Source: Prevotella sp.
Lineage (GTDB): Bacteria > Bacteroidota > Bacteroidia > Bacteroidales > Bacteroidaceae
Reading direction: 5' to 3'
Length of the DNA stretch: 47,837 bases
NCBI GenBank assembly: GCA_021636625.1
Contig: JAJWLX010000020.1
Span: 1-47,837 of the forward strand
The notes beneath the pieces were generated by a model, which saw only the letters and a program-made list of their open reading frames with translations, was not told where the DNA came from and did not search any database. Positions 9,008 through 15,538 of this stretch are shown piece by piece. How positions within the stretch are numbered: the stretch's first letter is position 1; each line of letters starts with the position of its first letter. The translations under genes and the position numbers were made by a program.

Positions 9008-9487
9008 ATGAATATTCGTGTAGGATTCGGATACGATGTTCACAAGCTGGTAGAGAACCGTGACTTGTGGATGGGTGGTATCAAGATAGATTATGAGTTG
9101 GGTTTGCTCGGCCACAGTGACGCCGACGTGTTGATTCACGCCATTTGCGATGCCCTGCTGGGGGCAGCCAATATGCGTGATATCGGTTATCATTTCCCTG
9201 ATACGGCAGCAGAGACCCTCAATGTGGATTCCAAGATTTTGCTCAAGAAGACGATGGACCTGATTGCCACCAAGGGATATACCCTGGGCAACATCGATGC
9301 AACCATCTGTGCAGAGCGTCCGAAGCTCAATCCGCATGTTCCTGCCATGAAGGAATGCCTGGCAAAAGTGATGGGCGTAGAGGAAGACCAGATCTCCATC
9401 AAGGCTACAACCACAGAGAAGTTGGGCTTTACCGGAAGAATGGAAGGAATCTCAGCTTACGCTACGGTATTGATAGTAAAAGCTTAA
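9008..9487 (+). CDS. ispF: 2-C-methyl-D-erythritol 2,4-cyclodiphosphate synthase
   Basis: IspF cyclises CDP-ME 2-phosphate in the MEP isoprenoid pathway. The 159-residue product has the metal-binding D10 and H12 in GFGYDVHKL, H44 in DADVLIHAICDALLGA, and the C-terminal KATTTEKLGFTGRMEGISA signature. Length is standard. It sits 50 bp downstream of porV. The dxr and ispD genes of the same pathway are further along the window, not in one operon. Confidence 0.97.
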   Translation: MNIRVGFGYDVHKLVENRDLWMGGIKIDYELGLLGHSDADVLIHAICDALLGAANMRDIGYHFPDTAAETLNVDSKILLKKTMDLIATKGYTLGNIDATICAERPKLNPHVPAMKECLAKVMGVEEDQISIKATTTEKLGFTGRMEGISAYATVLIVKA

Positions 9488-9514
9488 TGAGAGTTAAAAT
9501 CTCGTTGGTTTTTG

Positions 9515-9535
9515 ACGAATTTACTAATAATTCGT
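9515..9535 (+). terminator. Possible weak hairpin after ispF
   Basis: ACGAATT (9515-9521) and AATTCGT (9529-9535) form a 7-bp stem with a 7-nt loop, but only a short interrupted T-run follows. It could be a weak terminator for ispF. Confidence 0.3.
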
Positions 9536-9583
9536 TGATTTACATCAGAAAAACTCAAAAATAATACTTTTTTTGCCGATTTA

Positions 9584-9616
9584 TTTGGAGATTTGTAGAA
9601 AAAGTACTATCTTTGC
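9584..9616 (+). promoter_or_regulatory. Consensus promoter of the orphan small RNA
   Basis: TTTG (9584-9587) and TATCTTTGC (9608-9616), separated by 20 bp, match the Bacteroidetes -33/-7 promoter very well. No translatable ORF follows for over 300 bp. It appears to drive the non-coding transcript ending at about 9795. Confidence 0.75.
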
Positions 9617-9620
9617 AGCG

Positions 9621-9796
9621 TCAAAAGGTTAATAGATTGTTTAGGTTAGTAGTAATAGATTTAGGTTTTTAGTTATTAGGTTTTAAGGTAGATTGTTTAA
9701 CAGATAATTGAGAAGGTCGTGAGACTATTTTGATTAGAATTTTTAAGTTAAACATAGTGCATGCCACAGCTCGTTGAGAGTTGTGGCATGTTTTAT
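9621..9796 (+). ncRNA. Candidate orphan small RNA, about 175 nt
   Basis: A consensus promoter on one side and a 13-bp terminator stem on the other delimit a short transcription unit. All three forward frames are full of stops, so no peptide is likely. The body is U/A/G-rich and poor in C. It contains TAGATTGTTTA twice (9633-9643, 9689-9699) and several TTTAGG/TTAGG repeats. It does not show the closing 5'-3' stem expected of 6S RNA. I recognise no RNA family, and the boundaries are inferred from the promoter and terminator. Confidence 0.6.
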
Positions 9797-9797
9797 T
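9759..9797 (+). terminator. Strong intrinsic terminator of the small RNA
   Basis: CATGCCACA (9760-9768) pairs with TGTGGCATG (9782-9790). The inner GCTC pairs with GAGT around loop GTTGA, giving a 13-bp stem with one wobble. TTTTATTATAT follows. Confidence 0.88.
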
Positions 9798-9903
9798 ATA
9801 TCCATTCTCATCTGCCTATTCAATCCATTCTCCTTATCTTATGAAAACATTCTCATCATTTCATAAAAAACATTCTCTTTATCTCAGAAAGTCTTTCTTT
9901 TTC

Positions 9904-9935
9904 TTCGCCAACTCAAATTTTTACATTATCTTTGC
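9904..9935 (+). promoter_or_regulatory. Promoter of the glycosyltransferase pair
   Basis: TATCTTTGC (9927-9935) is a perfect -7 element. TTCG (9904-9907) lies 19 bp upstream as a weak -33. Transcription would start about 20 nt before ATG 9958. This also rules out the upstream in-frame start at 9781. Confidence 0.7.
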
Positions 9936-9957
9936 AAGCAGAATAAAAAGGATAATC

Positions 9958-11226
9958 ATGAGAGTACTCATAGTAAATACAAGTGAGAAGGCGGGTGGAG
10001 CTGCCGTGGCTGCCAACCGCCTGATGGATGCCCTTAACAACAATGGTGTTAAGGCTAAGATGCTGGTGCGCGACAAGGAGACAGATGATATAACCGTTGT
10101 CGGTTTGCCCCGTTCCATGAAGCTGCGTTGGAACTTCCTGTGGGAGCGTTGGTGCGTGTTCTGGCATCTTCATTTCTCCAAGCATCATCTTTGGGAGATA
10201 GATCTGGCTGCGGCTGGCTCCGATATCACCAAGCTTCGGGAGTTTCAGGAAGCTGATGTCATTCATCTTTCTTGGGTCAACCAGGGCATGCTTTCGTTGA
10301 AAAGTATTCGGAAGATTTTAAAGAGTGGCAAACCGGTGGTGTGGACGATGCACGACTTATGGGCTGCTACGGGCATCTGTCATTATGCTCGCGGCTGCAA
10401 CCGCTATGTCTCTACCTGTGGCAATTGCCCGCTCTTACCTCATAAGGGAAGCAAGAATGATATCTCTTCTAAGGTCTTTGGCCGCAAGAAGGAACTCTAT
10501 CATGGCGGTAATATTCATTTTGTAAGCTGCAGCAGATGGCTGGAACAGCAGGCTAAGAAGAGTGGACTCTTCGTGGGACAGCGTATCACCAATATCCCGA
10601 ATCCGATAGATACTCATGTGTTCTGTCCGCAAAACAAGGCAGAGGCACGTCTGCGTGCAGGATTGCCAGCCGACAAGCATATCATCCTATTTGTTTCGCA
10701 GCGTGTAACGGATGAAAGAAAAGGAATGGAGTACTTTGTTGAGGCAATAGACTGCCTGGTGAAGAAATATCCGGATATGGTCAAGCATACCGCCATAGCC
10801 ATTCTGGGAGGCCATTCTGAGGAGATAACGCTTTCGTTGCCTTCTTGCTCCCTGGGCTATGTGAGCGACGTGAAGCAAATTGTGAATATCTATAATTCCG
10901 TGGATGTATTTGTGCTGCCTTCTCTGGAGGATAATCTGCCTAATACCGTCATGGAATCTATGGCTTGTGGCGTACCTGGCGTGGGCTTCAAGGTGGGTGG
11001 AATACCTGAGATGATAGACCATCTGAAGACGGGCTATGTGGCAAACTACCGGGATGCGGATGATTTGGCAAAGGGTATTCACTGGGTCTTGGAAGAGGCT
11101 GATAGAGAATCCTTGCAGCAGGCATGTCTGCATAAGGTGACGCAATGCTACTCGCAGCATTCGGTGGCGCTTAAATATATAGAGGTGTATAACCAGGCTT
11201 TGGCCTATAAAAACTATCACCTATGA
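9958..11226 (+). CDS. Glycosyltransferase family 4 protein
   Basis: This 422-residue GT-B retaining glycosyltransferase is probably cytosolic and acts in surface-polysaccharide assembly. The N-terminal domain starts MRVLIVNTSEKAGGAAVAAN with the glycine-rich acceptor-side loop. A Cys-rich insert (CHYARGCNRY and CGNCPLLP) is shared by many Bacteroidetes GT4 enzymes. The C-terminal donor site shows LEDNLPNTVMESMACGVPGV with the conserved E-x7-E region. ATG 9958 is chosen because it follows the promoter and begins the Rossmann strand. The next gene overlaps by 4 bp (ATGA), so the two are translationally coupled. Sugar specificity is unknown. Confidence 0.88.
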   Translation: MRVLIVNTSEKAGGAAVAANRLMDALNNNGVKAKMLVRDKETDDITVVGLPRSMKLRWNFLWERWCVFWHLHFSKHHLWEIDLAAAGSDITKLREFQEADVIHLSWVNQGMLSLKSIRKILKSGKPVVWTMHDLWAATGICHYARGCNRYVSTCGNCPLLPHKGSKNDISSKVFGRKKELYHGGNIHFVSCSRWLEQQAKKSGLFVGQRITNIPNPIDTHVFCPQNKAEARLRAGLPADKHIILFVSQRVTDERKGMEYFVEAIDCLVKKYPDMVKHTAIAILGGHSEEITLSLPSCSLGYVSDVKQIVNIYNSVDVFVLPSLEDNLPNTVMESMACGVPGVGFKVGGIPEMIDHLKTGYVANYRDADDLAKGIHWVLEEADRESLQQACLHKVTQCYSQHSVALKYIEVYNQALAYKNYHL

Positions 11227-12011
11227 TTAAGTTCACGGTTGTTACCTGTACGTTTAATGCCGAAAGTGTATTACAGCGTACCCTGGATAGTGTGAGCAAG
11301 CAGACGTATTGCAACGTGGAGCACCTGATTATAGATGGGGTGTCGAAGGACAAAACCCTGGCGATGATCAAGGCTTACCAGCATAAGGCGCAAGCAGGTG
11401 AAAATGCTCATGAAATTGTGGTTTACTCAGAACCCGACAAGGGACTTTACGATGCCATGAATAAGGGCATCGATAGAGCCACGGGCGACTATCTCGTGTT
11501 TCTGAATGCTGGAGATGTTTTTCCTTCAGAAGATACTCTGGAGTATGTGGAAGGCTGTGTGGGGGAAGGAGAGATCTTGCCTGGTGTGCTATATGGAGAT
11601 ACCGACATTGTGGATGATGAGGGGCGTTTCTTGCGCCATCGCCGTCTTACTCCTCCCAGGAAGTTGACATGGCGTTCATTCAAGTGGGGCATGCTGGTAT
11701 GTCATCAGTCGTTCTATGCCCGTACTGATATAGCGCGTGGAGTGCACTATGACTTGCACTATCGCCTGTCGGCAGATGTTGACTGGTGTATCCGCATCAT
11801 GAGAGAATCAGAACGGCACCACTTGCCTTTGCGCAATGTGAATGCTGTTATCACCAACTATCTGGATGGTGGAATGTCGATTCAGAACCATAAGGCTTCG
11901 CTCAAGGAGCGCTTTGTGGTGATGAAAAGTAACTATGGTATTGTTACCACATTATTGGTGCATGCCTGGTTTGTGGTGCGGGGTGTATGCACATCGTTGC
12001 AAGAGCATTAA
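11223..12011 (+). CDS. Glycosyltransferase family 2 protein (WcaA-like)
   Basis: This 262-residue GT-A inverting glycosyltransferase has the N-terminal FTVVTCTFNAESVLQRTLDS and LIIDGVSKDKT motifs. The segment EPDKGLYDAMNKGIDRATGD, ending in LNAGD, provides the DxD-like metal site. This is the colanic-acid WcaA/WcaE type. A C-terminal hydrophobic stretch (IVTTLLVHAWFVVRGV) may associate it with the membrane. Its start overlaps the GT4 stop. Donor and acceptor cannot be told. Confidence 0.87.
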   Translation: MIKFTVVTCTFNAESVLQRTLDSVSKQTYCNVEHLIIDGVSKDKTLAMIKAYQHKAQAGENAHEIVVYSEPDKGLYDAMNKGIDRATGDYLVFLNAGDVFPSEDTLEYVEGCVGEGEILPGVLYGDTDIVDDEGRFLRHRRLTPPRKLTWRSFKWGMLVCHQSFYARTDIARGVHYDLHYRLSADVDWCIRIMRESERHHLPLRNVNAVITNYLDGGMSIQNHKASLKERFVVMKSNYGIVTTLLVHAWFVVRGVCTSLQEH

Positions 12012-12031
12012 AGTGACAAAAGTGTTTTAGG

Positions 12032-12093
12032 ATTACTTAAGTAATAATTTCTGTGAAAAGTAGGTCTGTTTCTATATTTTATTGTATCTTTGC
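12032..12093 (+). promoter_or_regulatory. Palindrome and -7 element before the acetyltransferase gene
   Basis: ATTACTTAAGTAAT (12032-12045) is a perfect 14-nt palindrome. TATCTTTGC (12085-12093) is a perfect -7 element ending only 3 nt before ATG 12097. Transcription would therefore start at or just after the start codon. The palindrome lies about 40 bp upstream of the -7 element, where a regulator could bind. Confidence 0.5.
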
Positions 12094-12096
12094 AAC

Positions 12097-12645
12097 ATGA
12101 ATCCAATAGCACAAACCATCATATTGTCGGCTTCTGCGGTGAGAATGCTCCCACACATAGCCATGTATCTTCTTCATAAGAAGGAGATAGATGCTGATTT
12201 GCTCAAGGTGCAAGACCAAAAGCCTACCGTGCTCAACTTCATCAAGGTCTGCACCCGTGAAAGAAGTTTCCGTAATCTCTTTTATTACCGACTCGGAGAG
12301 TATCGGTCGGTATTCATCAGTTGGCTGTTGCCGCCGGAGCGAACCATGACCATCTGGTGCCCGCGTATAGGAAAGGGTGCACATCTGGAACATAGTTATG
12401 CCACTTATCTCAATGCGGAATCCATAGGTGATGATTTCTATTGTCTGCAGATGGTAACGCTGGGAAATGGCAAGGGAGGAAGACCGACGATAGGGAATGA
12501 TGTGAAAATCTATACCGGAGCTACCGTCTTTGGAGGCATTCACATCGGTAATCATGTAACAATTGGTGCAGGAGCTGTCGTCTTCCAAGATGTGCCGGAT
12601 GGGGCAACCGTGGTTGGTAATCCTGCGAGAATCATTCAGAAATAA
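12097..12645 (+). CDS. Serine acetyltransferase-like hexapeptide-repeat protein
   Basis: This 182-residue left-handed beta-helix acyltransferase has an alpha-helical N-terminal half (RSFRNLFYYRLGEYR). Hexapeptide turns run from about residue 90 (PRIGKGAHLEH, PTIGNDVKIYTGATVFGGI, HIGNHVTIGAGAVV) and end DVPDGATVVGNPARII. The layout is that of CysE-like O-acetyltransferases often found in capsule clusters, so polysaccharide O-acetylation is as likely as cysteine synthesis. ATG 12097 is preferred. An upstream TTG start would run through the promoter element. If transcription really starts at the ATG, initiation is leaderless or uses a later Met. Confidence 0.8.
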   Translation: MNPIAQTIILSASAVRMLPHIAMYLLHKKEIDADLLKVQDQKPTVLNFIKVCTRERSFRNLFYYRLGEYRSVFISWLLPPERTMTIWCPRIGKGAHLEHSYATYLNAESIGDDFYCLQMVTLGNGKGGRPTIGNDVKIYTGATVFGGIHIGNHVTIGAGAVVFQDVPDGATVVGNPARIIQK

Positions 12646-12682
12646 TCCATTTAAAGATAGAAATAATCCATTTAAAGATAGA
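12641..12682 (+). repeat. Perfect 21-bp tandem duplication
   Basis: AATAATCCATTTAAAGATAG plus A occurs twice, at 12641-12661 and 12662-12682. Copy 1 contains the acetyltransferase stop codon. Copy 2 lengthens the spacer to the next start from 20 to 41 bp. The perfect identity suggests a recent slippage duplication. Confidence 0.9.
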
Positions 12683-12686
12683 AGAT

Positions 12687-13403
12687 ATGAACTATGCATT
12701 AATCATCGCCGGAGGGTCTGGCAATCGTATGGGACAAGATATCCCAAAACAGTTTATGCATGTTGATAATTGTCCTATCATCATTCATACGATGATGGCT
12801 TTTCAGAAGCATCCCGATATCCAGGGGATTGCTGTGGTATGTTTGGCAGGATGGGAAACGGTGTTGCAGTCGTATGCCAACCAGTTTTGCATTACCAAGT
12901 TGAAATGGATATTCCCAGGTGGAAGCAATGGGCAGGAGTCTATACATAATGGTATCTATGGCCTGAAGGAAGCGGGATGCGGTGACGATGATCTGGTATT
13001 GGTGCATGATGCCGTGCGCCCACTCTTGTCGCAAGACATCATCTCTTCCAATATCGCCATCTGCCAAAAGTATGGCTATGCCATTACTGGTATCAAATGT
13101 AGAGAGGCTATCCTGGAGAGTGAGGATGGTTTCACGACTAATACAAGTATTCCTCGTGATAAGTTAATCCGTACCCAGACACCTCAGACTTTCCGGTTGG
13201 GAAACCTCATCGCAGCCCATGAGGAAGCCAAGGAGAAAGGCATCACCAATTCGGTGGCATCCTGTACCTTGATGGCGGAACTGGGAGGCAGACAGATGCA
13301 TATCGTTCCTGGCTCAGAAAAGAACATCAAGATTACTACTGTGGAGGATCTGGAAATTCTGAAAGCTTTGATGAAGGTTCAGCCGGAGTCTTGGCTCAAA
13401 TAA
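12687..13403 (+). CDS. IspD/TarI-family cytidylyltransferase (probably polyol-phosphate)
   Basis: The 238-residue protein transfers CMP from CTP to a phosphorylated polyol or similar substrate. The nucleotide loop AGGSGNRMGQDIPKQF sits at residues 8-23. VLVHDAVRPLLSQ and TQTPQTF are family motifs. The C-terminal part reads SVASCTLMAELGG and GSEKNIKITTVEDLEILKAL, which resembles TarI-type (ribitol/polyol-phosphate) enzymes. The bona fide IspD at 40429-41100 has DDASVVE and NRENIKITTPFD instead. The SDR and LicD neighbours support a CDP-polyol or CDP-sugar role. Substrate identity is inferred. Confidence 0.8.
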   Translation: MNYALIIAGGSGNRMGQDIPKQFMHVDNCPIIIHTMMAFQKHPDIQGIAVVCLAGWETVLQSYANQFCITKLKWIFPGGSNGQESIHNGIYGLKEAGCGDDDLVLVHDAVRPLLSQDIISSNIAICQKYGYAITGIKCREAILESEDGFTTNTSIPRDKLIRTQTPQTFRLGNLIAAHEEAKEKGITNSVASCTLMAELGGRQMHIVPGSEKNIKITTVEDLEILKALMKVQPESWLK

Positions 13404-13474
13404 CCTTGGAGTATGGTTCTCTTTTATATGAGAATATGGATTAAAGTTGGAAATGTTAGGCAACTGTTAGATTT

Positions 13475-14551
13475 ATGTTAGATTTTTCACCTTATCAGAA
13501 AGATATAGCTCGTCTTTTCCAGGATGGATTAGACTTGGAGCGTTTGCGTGACAAGACCATTCTTGTGGTGGGTGCCACGGGATTGGTAGGTGGTTGCGTA
13601 GTGGATGTGTTGATGCAGAATCCCGCCAGATGCTACAAAGTGATAGCGGCTGGTCGCAATAAGGAACGTGCCCAACAGAAGTTTGCGGCTTATTGGGAAG
13701 ATGAGTCTTTCTTCTTTGCAAAGATTGATGTCACCCAGCCTATTATCAAGAGCATGAATAGTATGATAGTGGATTCTGTCTATGATGAGTTGGCTGAGGG
13801 GGCTGATTACATCATAGATGCGGCAAGCAATGCGAGTCCTAATTTCTTCAGTCGGGAACCTGTAGAGGTGATGAAAGCCAATATCAATGGTGTGTCCCAT
13901 CTCATAGAATATGGATTGAGACATCGCATGAAGCGCATGGTTTACGTTTCTTCTGGAGAAATCTATGGCGAAGGCGATGGTTCTGAGTTTACCGAGAAGA
14001 GCAGCGGATATGTGGATTGTGCCTCTGTGCGTGCCTGCTATCCATCGTCTAAGCGAGCTGCAGAGACGCTTTGCATGGCATACGGAGCAGAGTATGATGC
14101 CGATGTGGTGATAGCCAGACTGAGTCATACCTATGGTCCAGGCTTTACCGAGAGCGATAATAGGGTATATGCCCAGTTTATCCGCAATGTCCTGAAGGGT
14201 GAGGATATCGTTCTGAAGAGTAAGGGTGAGGCTTTCCGCTCCTGGCTCTATGTGGTGGATGCTGCCCATGCCATCCTGTGCCTTTTGCTGGATGGTGAAA
14301 GGGGCAATGCCTATAATGTGGCACATTCTGAATCAAATATCTCCATCCGCCAACTGGCAGAACTGATAGCTCGGAAAGCGGATAGAAAGGTGGTGTTTGA
14401 TATTCCTGAGGAAGATGCACAGCTGGGGAATACCACACCTATCACCAAGGCAACCTTTAATACGGATAAAATCAAGGCTTTAGGTTGGAGACCGCTTTTT
14501 GATGTAGAAGAAGGTTTTGGACATACCTTGCAGGATGTGAGGGAAGGCTAA
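13475..14551 (+). CDS. NAD(P)-dependent epimerase/dehydratase (extended SDR)
   Basis: The 358-residue Rossmann-fold enzyme has the nucleotide loop VVGATGLVGG (residues 32-41), the strand AADYIIDAAS-like segment, SSGEIYGEG with the catalytic Ser, and YPSSKRAAE with the YxxxK Tyr/Lys pair. SHTYGPG is the usual extended-SDR loop. It resembles UDP-glucuronate decarboxylase and nucleotide-sugar dehydratase proteins. Located 71 bp after the cytidylyltransferase gene, it may act on the same phosphopolyol or CDP-linked substrate. Its end overlaps the convergent licD-like gene by 4 bp. Confidence 0.85.
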   Translation: MLDFSPYQKDIARLFQDGLDLERLRDKTILVVGATGLVGGCVVDVLMQNPARCYKVIAAGRNKERAQQKFAAYWEDESFFFAKIDVTQPIIKSMNSMIVDSVYDELAEGADYIIDAASNASPNFFSREPVEVMKANINGVSHLIEYGLRHRMKRMVYVSSGEIYGEGDGSEFTEKSSGYVDCASVRACYPSSKRAAETLCMAYGAEYDADVVIARLSHTYGPGFTESDNRVYAQFIRNVLKGEDIVLKSKGEAFRSWLYVVDAAHAILCLLLDGERGNAYNVAHSESNISIRQLAELIARKADRKVVFDIPEEDAQLGNTTPITKATFNTDKIKALGWRPLFDVEEGFGHTLQDVREG

Positions 14552-15417
14552 AGCTTTCTTTTAATCTCATCCCACGTTTCCCTTTTTTCCATGTTCAGAT
14601 AGTAGCGCAGGTGCTTTTCTACTCTTTGCTCTACGGGTGGGAACTTCATATAGTCGCCAAAGAAGTGGCGCAGATAGGTATCTGCCTGTTCCGGCAGCAA
14701 AACGGTGGTGTCCTCGAATGGGAATTCCTTTCCCTTGCCAAGCCATTCCTTCGGGAAAATCTCTTTGTAGTGGTAGGAACCCGTATTCACCAGTACGTTC
14801 TTCGCCTTGTCGAAGTCATATCGATGACTCATCTCGTCCATCTGCTGGATGAGGTGATGGCGCATCTTGCTGCGGCAGAAGAAGGCGAGTGTCTTGATGG
14901 CAAACCGGCCCCAAGTTTCCTTGTGCAAGAGCAGGGAAATATAATCGATAAAGGTGTTGTGAGTGGTTACGGCGTTTAGACGGTTGATGGTCTTTGAGTA
15001 TTTGCGATATAGAGCCTTCGCCGTTTCCAGGTCATCGTCGGTGGCATCAAGAGGGAAGATATCTACGTAAAGACCGATGATGCAGGGACGCTCCTTCTCC
15101 TCAATAAGGGTGGTTTCGCGATTCACGAGTTTGGAGAAATACAGAGGGTACGATTCGTTGTTGTAGGGAGTCACTACCTCGTATTTGCCAAAGTCTTCGT
15201 GTTTGGCGATTTCGAGCAGACGGTCGTAGTCGGGGCGTGGCATCAGCACGTCGATGTCATCGTCCCAGGGAATCATTCCGTGGTGACGGGCGGCTCCGAT
15301 GGCGGTGCCGGCACAACAGTAATATCTGAGGTGATACTTGTTGCAGATGTCGATGAATGCCTTCAATATATCGAGTATTGTGGCGTTCCATTCCTTCTTG
15401 ATGTTCTTAATATCCAT
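14548..15417 (-). CDS. LicD family phosphotransferase
   Basis: This 289-residue protein of the LicD/fukutin nucleotidyltransferase-fold family transfers phosphocholine or polyol-phosphate from a CDP donor onto a glycan. The family core lies at residues 37-58 (GTAIGAARHHG, then IPWDDDIDVLMPR with Asp52-54 and Asp56 as metal ligands). An RETTLIEEKERP segment and YVDIFPLD also match. It is convergent with the SDR and has its own strong promoter. Beside a TarI-like cytidylyltransferase and with no licA/licC choline genes in view, transfer of a polyol-phosphate seems likelier than choline. This is inference. Confidence 0.87.
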   Translation of the reverse strand: MDIKNIKKEWNATILDILKAFIDICNKYHLRYYCCAGTAIGAARHHGMIPWDDDIDVLMPRPDYDRLLEIAKHEDFGKYEVVTPYNNESYPLYFSKLVNRETTLIEEKERPCIIGLYVDIFPLDATDDDLETAKALYRKYSKTINRLNAVTTHNTFIDYISLLLHKETWGRFAIKTLAFFCRSKMRHHLIQQMDEMSHRYDFDKAKNVLVNTGSYHYKEIFPKEWLGKGKEFPFEDTTVLLPEQADTYLRHFFGDYMKFPPVEQRVEKHLRYYLNMEKRETWDEIKRKL

Positions 15418-15437
15418 ACTTTTTCAGTTTTACGACT

Positions 15438-15488
15438 GCAAAAGTAAGCAAAAAGTTTTGAACTTCAAACTATTTATGCTACTTTTGC
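15438..15488. promoter_or_regulatory. Interleaved divergent promoters (licD-like gene / flippase)
   Basis: Minus strand: TTTG at 15469-15466, 19 bp, TACTTTTGC at 15446-15438. Plus strand: TTTG at 15457-15460, 19 bp, TACTTTTGC at 15480-15488. Both use the same -7 sequence and spacing, and the -33 boxes lie inside each other's spacer. The two polymerases must therefore compete. Confidence 0.85.
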
Positions 15489-15538
15489 ACTTTAAAAAGT
15501 AAAATCAAGTAATATTCCATATTTATCAGATAGAAACG

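Noticed and set aside
9621..9796. 6S RNA or tRNA-like identity for the small RNA
   Set aside because: The 5' end does not pair with the 3' end into a closing stem as 6S requires, and there is no cloverleaf or CCA end.
9781..9957. Longer N-terminus for the GT4 protein, starting at 9781
   Set aside because: It would start inside the small-RNA terminator and cross the -7 element at 9927. The Rossmann strand starts at MRVLIVN (9958).
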